This document shows, one piece after another, positions 22,856 to 36,451 of a DNA stretch of 64,000 bases. Origin of the DNA: Microstegium vimineum (Eukaryota > Streptophyta > Magnoliopsida > Poales > Poaceae). Where the stretch lies: the NCBI GenBank assembly GCA_022036555.1, contig CM039139.1, positions 19,553,376 through 19,617,375 of the forward strand, in the 5' to 3' direction. The translations under genes and the position numbers were made by a program. The first letter of the stretch is position 1. Each line of letters opens with the position of its first letter. The notes below the pieces were generated by a model. It ran no database searches and was not told where the DNA came from. It worked only from the letters and a program-made list of their open reading frames with translations.

Positions 22856-23348
22856 CATATGTATTTTTAAGGAAAACAGAGGGGTTTTACCCCTGCTTTG
22901 CTTTATTAAAAAAAGATATAAAAGGTCCCTAAATCAAAGTAATAAGAGATGAAAGAAGGTCACAAAGTAAATAGAAAGGATTACACATAAGCTTATAGCC
23001 ATAAACAAATCAATAAGGCGGTCATAGATTGGCAGGGCAAACTCTGCTTTAAAAATTTCCCTTGCAACGCTGCACCAAAGTTTGAAGATTTCTAAAATTC
23101 ACATCATTTCTTACTATCCAGACTGACCAGAACTTGTTAGCCACAATATCCATATGAAGGAAGATAGATGGAGTTGATCCTTGAAGCTTAACTTTGAAAA
23201 TCTGAAAAGGGCCCGTGCTGCGTTTGAAACAAAGAGATGAGTGTTCCAGCGAGCCAAAGCAAAAGGGTAGTCTAAAAGTAGGTGAAAGACACTCTTCGGC
23301 AAAATGAAACTGTAAAAATCTACTATTTTCACCCCACGTCAATCTCAT
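22856..23348 (-). pseudogene. LINE remnant: reverse-transcriptase zinc-binding region
   Basis: On the minus strand two overlapping frames (23049-23348 and 23114-23332) share pieces of the zf-RVT region found at the C-terminal side of plant LINE polymerases: FHFAEE, HLLLDYPFALARWNTHLF, then FWSVWIVRNDVNFRNLQ. A frameshift separates the pieces. Downstream on the same strand is a 3' tail with AATAAAGC and AGGGGTAAAACCCC (about 22877-22912), typical of such insertions. No upstream endonuclease or polymerase part is present, so it is a 5'-truncated dead copy. Confidence 0.6.
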
Positions 23349-25760
23349 GTCTCAGCAGGTTTTCAGGAGCTTCACTCGTAAAGCTGTGTTACAAAAAGGA
23401 TGTGTTTCTAAAAAATGCATTGACTAATGACTACTACGAGTACCCTACTACTAACTAGTGCGTGCTACGATTTAGTGGTATACAACCACTCCACCTTTTC
23501 AATCTTATTGAGCATGTAACCCAAACTGATCCAAAGAGGAAAAGATAGATTATTACAGTACTATTTTTATGACATTTTATTTCAGTAGTTGATGTAACAC
23601 AGAGCTAGGTACTTTGGTTCTTACTGCCGACCTGCTAGCGCCAGCAGTGTAGCCTTTGCCTTGCAAACAATTTGTCTAGGCCGCGACGACTTGTCGCCTG
23701 TTGGTGACGACAATCGATCTGTCTAGTACGTGTACATGTACTGCCTCTTGGTTCTATCTAGGCGTATTAATTAATTAATTATATTATTCCTGTGGATTTG
23801 GCTGTTGTGGTCACTGGGATTGCGTACAAATATCGCAAAGGCTCCCCATTGGTTCGGTAGCTATATATGTAGTGTATTCTATTAGTAGTATGTTTGTTCA
23901 GCTTGCGCTGGCATTGTCAACAACGAGCCAATGATATATAAATTCAGTGATAAGCACGTACGGGCGCCATTTGTAAATAATGCAGATGTAGAGTCTGGAG
24001 CAGCGTGGCAATGGCGCCTCCATGCTGCCGGTTGGTGACCGGTAACGCCTCTCGCTAGTCAAAAAGGTCGTTCGACCGAAGAAACACATGATCCCATCTC
24101 TCTAGTATCTCTGATGCTTTGCTTCCTTAAATTGATGATGACAGCAACTTTGATGCAGCTAGCTCTAAAGTCTAACACACGTTATTACTACTACTACCGC
24201 TCAAACTTTCCTGTCAGGTGTCTTCGTTCTAATTAAGTGTAATAATTTCAGTAATCCAATATCCATTCAGCACTCGCACGGGCTCCTCCGAGTCCCTGGG
24301 AGCAGCTTGACTGACAGCCTCACTGATTGAATATTGCCTCCAGTTGCCTTGCTCTTGGAAACCATGGCAAACTTGGATTAGACCCGTCTCTAAGCCCATG
24401 TTGCAGAGGAGACCCTCGGGACCCGACCGAAAACGACGGGCACCCCGGCCGCCGCAGGTCCGTGCGGCCCGCCGTCAGATTCCGCGGGCCCAATCTTGCG
24501 GCGGACCCACACGACGCACACCCTCACCGGCGGGCCCACGTCTAGGAGGAAGGCACGGCCACCGGAGGCGGGTGAGGAATCCAACCGGACGGCGACAGCG
24601 CCGCAGCGCCCGCGAGCTGGAGATTCCTGCCGTTAGATCGACCGTTAGGTGGACGCGTGTCGACCTCGCTCAGCTGAGACCTGCCGCTACAAAACGTGCA
24701 AGTGCGCTTTTTTTTTTCCCGCATTCCTTGTTCTCTCCATTCCTGAGTTCGTGTTTGGGCGCATGAATCGACACGATTGCTACTTGGGACTCGAGGTACA
24801 TGCAAATTATGGGAGACTGGAATTCCATTCTCTCCCTCCGAAGCTAAGGTAATCATGAGCAAGGTCAGGTGGGAGAGAGAAAATTCAATGTGTTTTTTTT
24901 TTATCGAAGAATGCATGACATCATCAAATTTCAAAATAACTTCAAAACGGAACATCATGGCTAGAAATAAACAATAGGGGCAAACAGCCGTTAGAGCTTT
25001 AACGCGATAGAGGCGTCAAATAGGAAAGAAAAAAACAAAAGGGGTGATAAATAGAAAAGATTTCAAGTTTAGTTGTCAAATAGAAAATAAAAAAGTTTCT
25101 AGTGTAAAATATAAAACTTCTCTTCTTTCAATTATTGGTATATATGCTATGCTAAGAGTAGCTCTTGAAATATGTGGCGAACCATTTTATTTTTATTATA
25201 AACAAACAAAAATAAAGCCCCAAATGTTACACAAACTACTCCTGGTGTGAAGCCGAGCCGGAACTGTGCCACAATGTATCCCAGACAACTTTTGCCAATG
25301 CAATTCGGTCCCAGCAGGCTTCCCCAGGAAGTTGACGTGAGAGATTAACAAAACAGCCAACAACCCAGGTTTAAGGACTTTCCTTCTCCCAACCAATAAT
25401 GCCAGATTCGGGAACTTTTTTTAAAAAAAAAAGTGGAACCTTTTCAATTGGGGTTATTCTAACACAAAAGACTAGTTCAACCAATGTGTTTAGGAGGCGC
25501 TGTCAGTAAGCAAGCTAACATTAGTGGCGGGCACGATGCAGGCCAGCCACGATCGCAGCGCTGTGCCATGTCGTACAATTCCTCTTTTTTCTTGGCCTCC
25601 TTTTCGAGGGATCAATCAGATCCTACCGAAAAAATGTGTTCTGGTCCCACACGACGGAGAAATGAAGGCCTGATGAAAACTGATTTCAACGTATAGACAG
25701 TTATTTGACCATGGGATCCTTAGATTTTCACCTAATCAGCAACTAGAATTCTTTAGCGTA
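23349..25760. other. Gene-free stretch
   Basis: 24400-24680 is markedly GC-rich and could be a CpG-rich remnant of a promoter or captured gene, but no ORF in it resembles a known protein. The rest is AT-rich with simple T and A runs. Confidence 0.4.
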
Positions 25761-25972
25761 CGGCTAATATTTTAATCGGTTAATGACACTTAGTTGGTTG
25801 AGTTTTTTTTACGGTGAAATATGAGCACTATTTTTATAGTGGTGGGTGATGCAACAATATTTATCGGGCTAATAATTTAATTGGTTAATGATACTTAGTT
25901 GGTTGAGTTTTTTTTACGGTAAAATATGAGCACTATTTTTATAGTGGTGGGTGATGCAACAATATTTATCGG
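25761..25972. repeat. Tandem duplication of a ~106-bp unit
   Basis: 25761-25865 and 25866-25972 both read GGCTAATA...TTAGTTGGTTGAG...ATGAGCACTATTTTTATAG...GCAACAATATTTATCGG, with a handful of differences. The high identity points to a recent event. Non-coding. Confidence 0.9.
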
Positions 25973-26711
25973 TCCAACTCAGATCTTTAAAGATGCTCAT
26001 GGTCATAACAATAAGATGTATATATTCATAAAGATAAGTGTATTGGTCTGGATCTGTAATTAGTCGGTTAATGTCTTATTCTAGTGTCATATCACAATAG
26101 ATAATTTAAAACTCACTCATACAATAATTGCCCTCTCATATAATATATTATTAGATATCGATACATACTACTACATCATTAATACATGGTTTCACACTAT
26201 TCTTAGTAAAGTTACTTGTTGGAGCGCTAATCTTTTCTTCTTCTACCCTGTCTTCTGTCTTACCACTAAGCTAATAACATGTCAACTCATATGGCCTATT
26301 TATCTTCTCTGTCCTCCCTCTTTTCCCCTCTATTTCGTCTCAACACGCTAATCTAAAGTGGCAACTCAAACTCTCATACAACCCCTTTGGTCACGTTACT
26401 ACACATTTATCAATGCTCTTAATATTTCTTATAGAAAAACTAAATTGGCGTTTCTTCTTAATAATAACGCTGCAGGAAGCCCCTGCCAAATCGTGTGGTG
26501 TCAATACGGAGTATATTAATTTGGCATTGTTTCTTTATTATTTCTTTTTTACTGCCTTGAATATTTGTTTCAAAGTTAGGACGTTGCCTATGGTTGTGAG
26601 TGTCATTTGATGGGGGCCATAACTGATTAAACAATAGGAAAGAATGGGATATCTTTTGCTCTCTTCTATCCACGTCATTGTATGTAGGACAACGATCACA
26701 CCACTCATGGA
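25973..26711. other. AT-rich spacer with MITE-like remnants
   Basis: 26150-26400 shares pieces (CATCATTAATACATGGT) with 22400-22440, suggesting an old relative of that MITE family. No gene is seen. Confidence 0.4.
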
Positions 26712-26716
26712 GTTTT

Positions 26717-29700
26717 TGTTGGATTTATTTATGGGCCAGCTCCATTTATTTATTCAATAAATCAATAAGCTCTATGGGTATATAATTGTGTATTTTATTA
26801 CTTGTACCGGATTGAAAGTCCAAGAGACATTGACTCAACTTAAAAGGTGGATTTTAATCCATTTTAATTGAGAAGTTGAGAAGACAAACAAGTGTGCATG
26901 TGTGTCATGACAATTAACCTTTTCCCATTAATAGGAGGGAGTTACAGGAGTTTTCTTTTGGCTTGATGGCTGAATTCCTGCGCACTCTCCCTCTCCCACA
27001 CCCGCATGCCGCCATGCAGGCCATCTCTCTGTCTCCCGCGTGCAGCAGCTTGCGCGGCCTTTTGGCCTCCCATGCGTGAGCTGTGACAGAACCTTTTAAG
27101 AAAGGGCTCACTTGCCATGATTAATAGTCCATCCGACTTGATCCCAAACAAATGAATCAATTCTTAATTAGTTTGTCAGGTGTCACCACTTTACAACGGA
27201 TCATTCACCTCTCTTCGAACAGGATCTCCTCATTACAAACATTACAGAAATAATACGAGAAATTTATATTACATCAAAGTAGCGGAAATTTGAAGTCATA
27301 TTACAAACCATAAGTTTTGAAACATAACTTAAGTGTCATAAGATAACATAATATCAAGCTACTGATAGAGTATATACAAACAACCGAGATACTCTTGCCC
27401 AAGAGTCAAGCAAAGACAACTACTCTTCATCCTCATCAACTGAAACAACGGTCATGCAGCACGAAGCCACACAGACCGGACTGGGACCCTCATCTGCAAC
27501 AGGAGTTAACAAACCCTGAGTACGGGGTACTCAACAAGACTTATCCGACAAAAGAAAAAAAATTGGTGGACAAAAGGTATGCAAGTCATAAGATTCAAGG
27601 TGTGGTTTGCAAGAATCAAGTATTTTGTATAAATGAGTATTTATAAAAAGAATTGAAATTTATTTAATTCATTTCAAAGATTACTCAAGTACTAATCTAA
27701 ATTTATGATTGATAACAAGGTAATAAACCATCCATAAAAAGAACCAACAAGTATCCAATTTAAGTTTTATTAACTACGTTGATAAAAACAGGGTTATGTT
27801 TCCATATCCGAGGAACACGATGATTCGAACCGGTTTATCCCAGCTGGGGCTTCCCTATCACACGACATATAAAACCTCTTAAAGCACGCATATGACTACC
27901 TTTCCCTGGATCCTCTCGCCAAAATCGGGGTTCCGCCACCCGAGAGCATAGTACACCTCCATCCAGTTCGCTAACTTGGAGGGTACACACTACTCTCACC
28001 ATCTCTCCACTCCCAGTGCGGTTTGACCGTTCTTAAAACGAGAATAGCCAGAGTTCGGCTTCCAAAAGTATGTGATAAGTACTCCAAAGTCATAACCCTC
28101 AGACTTTAACAACGACAAGGCCCTAACGACACAGACGGAGAGAACCCGCTCACCAGACACGCTAATGGCTCTCCAACACCGTGTCCGTCTGGTCACGAAT
28201 TATTACTTCCAACAACATTCCTTTCTCAAAAGAGCATAACCATTTGCCGAAGCAATACGCTATGTGTAAGTGACCAGAAATCACCTATTGGAAAACTCTA
28301 AGCATACTAAGCATTTTTAGCAAAAGTTTTCATCTTTAAACAAGTGACAAGGTAAAAGTACAATAGTACAAGGATAAGGCCATACATCAAATATGAATTT
28401 AATAAAGTACCATAATACAAAATTATAACCATAAGTGTATTTAAAGAAAAGCTTTTTAAATAAAAGGTAGGGTTTGAATGCACCGGAGCTTGCCTTGGTT
28501 GGAAGGATACACAAATCCGGGCTCTCATTCAATAAGAGAGAAAACCTCTTCACGAGAGGTATCCAACCCAACCAACGAACAATCTACACGATAATATGTC
28601 ATGCTTAGATGATGCTTGAAATGATAGACATGATGATTTGCAATACATAAATAGTACTTAAAGGATGAACAAACAGATTACCAACTTGAGTACAACTTTT
28701 CTTCATGCAAGAAATTGAAATTAGAGCATAAGACAATTTGATTACAACATCATTAAACTAATTACTAAGTTTAATAATTATGTCCAAAAGCATTGAGAAA
28801 ACAACACATTAAAATACATATCCAAACTGTGGTTGTCATTGGACAAATGACCATTTACATCAATCAATACAAAATCACTCAAAACCTAAAGTCATTAGAG
28901 TTTCTAACCATTTTATATTTATTTATACAAATAGCCATGTATAACAGTTCATTCAAAAATTCTCAAACTTTTTGTACAGCAAGGTATAAGGGTGTAAAGG
29001 TTAAACAAAAAACTCCCAGAATTTTTGGAGCATTATACATAGCATGAAAAATCATGGAAAAGCCATTTCTTAATTACTTTAAGCATTTTTACAAAATTAA
29101 AAACATACTGAATATGGACATGTTATATTTTTATTAAATACTATACATCACAGAGAGCATACACAAATTTTTACAAAATTTATTTATGCATAGAAATAAA
29201 CATACAAAAATAACAAAAAACAATACTGTGCAAAACAGGAAATAAAGAAAACCCTCCATTTAACTCACTGACGGCTGGGTCCCGCCCGTCAGTGACACAG
29301 AAACAGGTCAGCAGCGCCGGTGACCACAAAACACGGCGGCGCATCGCCGGCGGCTACTTAGCGGCTCAACCAACTCACGCGCTGGACTTTACTCATCATC
29401 CCGAACCCATCGAGTTACGGTAGAGCCCTTTCCATCCCTTAGAACGCCCTCACCGGCGACATCCTCTGCGGTCCGAACTTGGTCGCTCGAACGCCGGCGA
29501 ACACAAGCCGTAAACGGCTCAACCAACAACCCCAGTATGCTTAGCGGCCCCCAAATAACGCGGACCGCAACAAAAACTAAGCAAAACCTTAGCGAAACGA
29601 CCTCGCCGACGGCCATGGCGGACGGCGAAGATCTGAGCGACGAGCGCCGGCCAAAACACGCACGCGCTCGATCAACCAACAACGCGAACGGACTCAGGAC

Positions 29701-31965
29701 GACTAGGCGAAGCTAGCGCAAGACTCCGACTCGAAAAAGATCAACTAACGCGAACGACCGACGAGCGCACCGTCGCGACGACCATGAACCGCGGCGGCGC
29801 TCGTGGACAGAGCACTACGACTCGATTCAAGAAAAACCAAGCACGCGGATAGTTCGAGGTGCTCACCCTGGTCACGGAACACTTGCTATCGCGGCCGGAG
29901 ATGAAGCAGAGGGAGCTGGCGACGATGACCGTGCCGACGGAGAAAATGAACTGAGCGGCAACGTCGACGTTCCCGGAGCTACGGTCCACCATTTGAAAAA
30001 CGGAGGATAGCAACGGAATCAGTGAAGAACAAGGAAGATGAAACAAGAACTAGAAGAACAATGTGGCTCCTGTGTAGCCGGTGAGACTGCGAACCAGAGT
30101 GGTGGCGCTCTCGCCGGAGATGGAGAAGATGGAGTTGCGTTGGGCAAACGAAGACTCGATGGCTTCAACCAGCTCACGAGGAAGATGTGTGAGACTATTG
30201 CGAAGACATTGGTGGTGGTTGGGTGGATTGACAGTGACTGGAGGACCCGTGCTAGCTCGTCGACACGGAACGAACTCGCGGCGGAGCAGAGCAGACGGCG
30301 ACGCGAGCTTGGAAAGAGGGCAAGGAGTGGACGCCGTCCCGTTTTGAAGGCGTGAAAGGGACCGTGGCGTTGCCACACACTCTACAGGACGTGCGTCGAG
30401 GCCATAAGTCGCACGGCGAGCTCAGTAGGTGGCCGGCCAGGTGTCGGCATCGAGCTCCACGTCGCCATGTAGGCGTTTGAGGAAATGACTGAACTGACCC
30501 CGAGACTAAATTGCAAAATGCACAAGCTTCCAAGGGTTTTCATGGAAAACTCTGAATATGAAAGTTGCTCAAAATTTCATGATCTACAACTTTGTCAATA
30601 TGCACTTTTTCAAATTCGGCCTAGAAATGAAAATGCATTTTTGAAATTTGAAACTCCTTTTAAAAAGGATTTACCCTCTTTTCAATTACTTTTAAAACTT
30701 GAACAACACTTGAAAAACTGTAAACACAACAAATGCAATTCAAACAGAGATCTATCACATTGATTAAACAACCATATGCAAATTCTTTATAGATTTTGAA
30801 AATCATGTTTAGGGTTTAATCCACCCCCCTCTGGGAATTAGGGTTTGGATTCAACTTTAAATTTTGGAATTTGAAAAGATGACCCTGCAATCACAACATG
30901 GATCAAACATAAGCAAGTAGACTCATTTTAGTTCAATGCATATCCAGGTTTTCAAACAAATGAATGATGCTTAATGCATATGATGACATGATCAATTTTT
31001 AATTAAGTGATTAACACCAGGGGTGTTACACCCTCCCTCTTCCAACTCGGGACGGTTCCAAAATTATTTTCAAGAAAAACAGTTCCGTTGCTAGTTGCAT
31101 TCTCATCTCATAACTCCGCGCGCACGGAGGAGCGAGAGGGCAGGTGCCTCCGGAGCCCTTGCCGTTCGAGACCTTGCACGGGGGATCGGCAATTAGGTTT
31201 TTGGGGAGCGTCATCGCGACTGTCCAACATCTCCGTCCGTTGTCTTCTTCCCGGAGGAGACGCTCCTACAGTTCGCCGTCGTCGTCTTCTTCCTGGAGGT
31301 TGCTGCCGACGTCGTCGTGGTCTTCTTCCCGGAGCCGCCGCCGATCGTCTTCTTCCCGGAGGTGACGCCGCCGCCGTCTTTCTCCCGGTGATCGTCGTCG
31401 TCGTCTTCTTCTCGGTGGACTGTACACCTTCGTCCTCTACGTCATGACCATCGAGGTTGGTCAAGGTTCTGGATCCTCGGACGCTACGCGGATGAATGAG
31501 TATGTTCATCTCATCATGTCTCTGTTGTCCGTCGTACAGTTTTTATATATTTCAATAGTTTTGCCATGTTGTTTCATCAGTTGTAGCGAGTCTGTTTCAC
31601 ATGCTCTGCTGTGTCATTTCGTAATCTGTATGCTCTTTGTTCCTGCTAGTTTCGTGCTCTGCATATCTGTTTCAGTGTTTCTGTTATACTGTTTCATATG
31701 CTGCTGTGTTTACGTTTTAATAGCTCTATTTCATCGTTTCATATGTAGTCCAGTAGTAGTTGTTGTCATGATATATATACATCATGCTTTTATGTTTTGT
31801 TATATATATATATCATGTTCACATGCTTTTGATATCAACATGTTTCATATGGTTATGAATACGGTTGATGTCATGATTTCAACTTTAATTAATCTTTTAT
31901 ATGTCATCATCATTATGTTAATTTACGAAATTAAAATGACATGGAAATCGTCTAATATTCTAACA
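26717..31965 (+). repeat. Left LTR of the copia element (interrupted)
   Basis: The two parts, 26717-27081 and 31031-31965, together match the right LTR over its whole length (about 1300 bp). It starts TGTTGGATTT and ends TAACA. A TATATAAT box lies near 26778. The T-rich, GC-rich middle (31130-31440) is a leader-type region shared with the right LTR, and ORFs there on both strands are incidental. Confidence 0.88.
27082..31030 (-). mobile_element. Large solo LTR of another family nested in the left copia LTR
   Basis: On the minus strand the insert begins TGTAACACCCCTGG and ends GGTTCTGTCACA, so it has TG...CA ends. No gag, pol, primer-binding site or second LTR lies inside its 3949 bp. Its layout (AT-rich start, GC-rich middle at 29270-30450, and a segment with GTACCCCGTACTCAGGG near the end) resembles the very long LTRs of grass gypsy elements. 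The flanks (TGAGC before, CCCTC after) do not match, and about 10 bases present in the right copia LTR are missing at the join, so the insertion history is not simple. Confidence 0.7.
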
Positions 31966-31984
31966 ATCCAAAAACCTAATTATA

Positions 31985-33402
31985 GGCATTTTTCTATCAG
32001 AGGTTTTGTTGTCGTTTTAAAACCTGATCCGTTTGATGGTAAAAAAAACTTCTTGATATGAAAAGCTAAGATGGAATTGTGGCTCACTGCAATGTCATGT
32101 TTTTATGCCGCTGAGGGCAAGCCTGATAATCTTCCTCCTATGGATGAGGCTAGATTTAAGGCTGATGACAACCTCTTTCGAGGTGTAGTGATTAGCGCAC
32201 TTGATGTAAAATTCCAGAAAAGCTATATCATACTTCCCACGGGGAAAGAGCTGTGGGATGCACTTGTTGGAAAATTTGGAGTTACTGATGCTGGTAGCGA
32301 GCTGTACCTCATGGAGCAGCTGTATGACTACACGATGGTTGAGAACCGATCGGTAGTGGAACAGGCTCATGAGTTTCAGGCACTAGCAAAGGAACTTGAA
32401 CTTTTTCCTTGCCCTTTACCTGACAAGTTTGTGGCTGGCGGTATAATCGCCAAGTTACCACATTCTTGGAAGGACTTTGGCACTTCCCTCAAATATAAGA
32501 GACAAGAGTTCAATGTGGAAGATCTAATTGGCACTCTTGATGTTGAGGAGAGAGCTAGAGCAAAGGACAATGGAAAAGGTGTTGAGAACTCTACTGCAAA
32601 TGTTGTGCAGAAGAGAAACTCTAATTTCCGCAAGTTCAATAAAAAGAAGAAAAACCAGAACAAGCAAGAGAACACCCCTAAGCCTGTTCAGACAACACAA
32701 TTTAAAAAGAAGAAGAACAACAATAACAAGAGAAATAGAGGCTGCTATGTGTGTGGCAGTGAACAACACTGGGCAAGTGAGTGCCCAGATCGCAAGTTCA
32801 AACAAGAGAAGAAAACAACTAATGTTGTTACTGCTGATACTGAAGGAGGAACATCTAGGTTTGGTAATTCTTTACCATTTGTTCTTTCAGTATGTAATTT
32901 ACCAGAGTGGTGGATGGACAGTGGTGCAAATATGCATGTGTGTGCTGATGTTTCTTTGTTCTCCACTTATCAGGTCGGGAGATCTGGTGCCTTGTTGATG
33001 GGAAATGAATCGCGTGCTCATGTTCTTGGTGTTGGTACGGTCATTCTGAAGTTTACTTCAGGAAAGACGGTGTCATTAAAGAGCGTGCAACATGTGCCAT
33101 CCATCAAGAAGAACCTTATTAGTGCTTCTATGCTATGTCGAGATGGCTACAAAGTTGTACTTGAATCGAATAAATGTGTTGTGTCGAAACATGGTGTTTT
33201 TGTGGGTAAAGGATATGATTGCGGAGGTCTATTCCGCTTATCTTTGCATGATGTGTGTAATAAGATGGTGAATTCTGTTGATATTTCTGATGAGTCGGAT
33301 TTATGGCATTCACGCTTTTGTCATGCAAGTTTTGGCCGTCTCATGCGGTTAGCAAATCTGAATTTAATTCCTAAATTTAACTTGGTCAAAAAGTCTAAGT
33401 GA
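31985..33402 (+). pseudogene. copia gag and protease region, broken
   Basis: The Gag-type region around 32071-32560 resembles retrotransposon UBN2-type Gag. A CCHC zinc knuckle (C-x2-C-x4-H-x4-C) lies at 32743-32784 within a Lys-rich stretch. The aspartic protease active site DSG is at 32917-32925. The frame is interrupted by TGA at 32059-32061 and ends at TGA 33400-33402, which falls in the integrase zinc-binding motif (the two His are visible, one Cys position is the stop). A primer-binding site should lie at about 31988-32005 but is degenerate. Confidence 0.85.
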
Positions 33403-35923
33403 CATGTTTGTGTTGAATCAAAACAACCCCACAAGCCCCACAACGCTGCTGAGGTGAGGAATTTGGCACCTCTAGAACTTGTTCATTCTGATTTGTGTGA
33501 GATGAATGGAATTTTGACTAAAGGTGGTAAAAGATACTTTCTCACTTTTATAGATGACTCTTCGAGATTTTGTTATGTGTATCTATTAAAAACAAAAGAT
33601 GAAGCGTTTAATTATTTTAAGGCCTATAAAGCTGAAGTTGAGAACCAACTTGAAAGGAAAATTAAATGGTTAAGGTCCGATCGAGGTGGAGAATATTTCT
33701 CTAATGTGTTCGATGAGTTTTGCGTAGAACACGGTATTGTTCATGAGAGGACACCGTTGTTCTCACCACAATCCAATGGGATTGCCGAACGGAAAAACCG
33801 CACTCTAACAGACTTGGTGAATGTCATGTTGAGTACAGCGGGATTATCCAAAGAATGGTGGGGTGAGGCGATATTGACAGCGTGTCATGTCCTGAACAGA
33901 GTTCCAATAAAAAACAAAGAGATCACACCATTCGAGGAATGGGAAAAGAGGAGATTAAATCTCTCATATTTGCGCACTTGGGGTTGCTTGGCAAAGGTGA
34001 ATGTGCCAATCAACAAGAAGCGTAAACTTGGACCCAAAACTGTTGATTGCGTTTTTCTTGGTTATTCCTTTCACAACACTGGATATATGTTCTTAATTAT
34101 AAAATCTGATGTGCCTGATATGTATGTTGATACTATCATGGAATCAAGAGACGCTACATTTTTTGAGAATGAGTTTTTCAATAAAAAATACACATAGTGA
34201 AATAAGTCATGAGACTATAATTCCCCATGAGCAAGAACGGTCTATTCATATAGATCATGCTGATGTTTCTAATGTGCACATCCCTGAGGAGGATGACACT
34301 ATAGTCACTCGAAAGAGTAAGAGACAGAGAGTTGCAAAATCCTTTAGTGATGACTATATAGTGTACCTTGTGGAAGATAGTCCAACCACCATTAGAGAGA
34401 CATATTCTTCTCCTGATGCTGACTTATAGAAGGAAGTAGTAAGGAGTGAGATGGATTCTATTATGTCTAATGGAACATGGGAGGTCGTTGACCGTCCATA
34501 TGGTTGTCAAACCATAGGCTGCAAATGGATTTTCAAGAAAAAGCTTAGGCCTAATGGTACTATTGAGAGGTACAAGGCAAGGCTTGTGGCCAAAGGATAT
34601 ACCCAGAAAGAGGGTGAAGATTTCTTTGACACCTATTCACCAGTGGCTCGATTGACTACAATTCGTACATTGATTGTCGTGGCAACCTCATATGGTCTTA
34701 TCATTCATCAAATGGATGTAAAGACAGCTTTCCTAAATGGAGAGTTAGATGAGGAGATCTATATGGATCAGCCTGACGGGTTCATTGCGGATGGTCAAGA
34801 GAACAAGGTGTGCAGGCTGTTAAAGTCATTGTATGGCCTAAAACAAGCACCTAAGCAATGGCATGAAAAGTTTGATAATACTCTCACAGCTGCTGGCTTT
34901 GCAGTAAATGAGTCTGAGTCGTGTGTGTATTATCAGTATGGTGGGGGTGAGGATGTTATACTGTGCCTTTATGTTGATGACATCTTGATCTTCGGATCTA
35001 ATCTCAATGTGATTGAGGAAGTAAAGTCTCTCTTGTCGAGCAATTTTGAAATGAAAGATTTGGGAGAAGCTGATATGATTATGAACATCAAGCTTATAAG
35101 AGAAGGTGATGGTGGGGTAACTTTGTTACACTCCCATTATGTGGAAAATGTGTTAAGTCGCTTTGGGTTTAGTGATTGTGACCCTGCTCCTACGCCTTAT
35201 GACCCTAATGTGCTATTGAGGAAAAATCGAAGAATAGCAAGGGATTAATTAACATACTCTCAAATTATTGGTTCACTCATGTACCTTGCTAGTGCAACAA
35301 GGCCTGACATCTCATATGTTGTGAGCAAGCTGAGCCGGTTTGTGTCAAAGCCGGAAGATGATCATTAGCGTGCTCTTGAGAGAGTATTGTGCTATCTGAA
35401 AGGTACTATGACATATGGTATACATTATACTAGGAACCCCAGAGTGCTGGAAGGCTATTGTGATACCAACTGGATCTCTGATGCTGATGAGCTTTATGCC
35501 ACAAGCGGATATGTGTTCTTGCTTGGAGGTGGCGCTGTTTCCTGGAAGTCTTGCAAGCAGACTATGTTAACGAAGTCTACAATGGAAGTAGAACTCGCAG
35601 CATTAGACACTGCTAGGGAAGAGGCCGAGTGGCTACGTGATTTCCTATTGAATTTACCGGTGGTTGAAAAACCAATTCCGGCTATCTCCATGAAGTGTGA
35701 CAACCAGACTATGATTACAAAGGTTAACAGTTTTAGGAATAACATAAAGTCTATAAGGCATGTTAAGAGAAGATTAAAATCTGTCAGAAAGTTGAAAACC
35801 TCCGGAGTTATAACGGTGGACTATGTCCATACGTCGAATAATCTGGCAGATCAATTCACTAAGGGACTATCACGAAATGTGATAGAGGGTGCATCGAGAG
35901 AAATGGGTATGAGACCCATATAA
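33403..35923 (+). pseudogene. copia integrase, reverse transcriptase and RNase H, broken
   Basis: The integrase catalytic triad is visible: Asp (33490), Asp (33679), Glu (33787), with 35 residues between the last two. A frameshift follows in an A-run near 34185-34195. The RT has the YVDD box at 34970-34981 and the usual KARLVAKGYTQ and FLNGELDEEIYM blocks. RNase H follows from about 35440 with KSTMEVELAAL. In-frame stops at 34427-34429 (TAG), 35246-35248 (TAA) and 35366-35368 (TAG) inactivate it. Confidence 0.88.
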
Positions 35924-36451
35924 AATCTACTATGGTGGTAACCTGCTCTATGTGATCGGAGATCCCATGAAGTAGAGTGGTGAAACAAGCTAGGAGTTAA
36001 TGAGATGAAAGATCCCTTTCTTGACTCATTTCTGATGCACATCTTTCCTATCTGTAAGGCAGGATGGTATTTACCTTAATGTATTCCAAATGTGAGATGT
36101 TGTCCTACAGAACATCTATTGAGGAGTACACCTATATGAGTCAGACTACTGGTCATAGTCTATGAAATTTGGATGATTCCTAAATACTCATGAAAGGCAC
36201 TGAAGTGTGACTTATATGCTTCAAAATAACGAGGATGCTTTTGCAACCTAGTATCAGGAAAGGACTTAAGAGTGAATCTTACGTCGCACAAAACTGTCAA
36301 TTCAAGGCATAGTCCATTGTTCAGTTGTGACTGAGTGAAACTCTTGTTCTAGGTGGATGTTCAACTTAACAGTCTACATCGAAAAACTGGTATATCAAAG
36401 AATTGTGATTCTAGAATTACACGGTTACAAACCCTAGAGCTTGGTGGGGAT
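35924..36451 (+). other. copia 3' untranslated region and polypurine tract
   Basis: Non-coding sequence between RNase H and the right LTR. GGTGGGGA at 36443-36450 sits immediately before the LTR and is a good polypurine primer for plus-strand synthesis. Confidence 0.7.

Noticed and set aside
29389..30378. Several ~100-residue ORFs in the GC-rich part of the nested LTR
   Set aside because: They overlap on both strands, have no domain and lie inside a non-coding LTR.
31007..31447. 146-residue ORF with a similar one at 36903-37238
   Set aside because: The similarity is that of the two copia LTRs, and it is not a gene.
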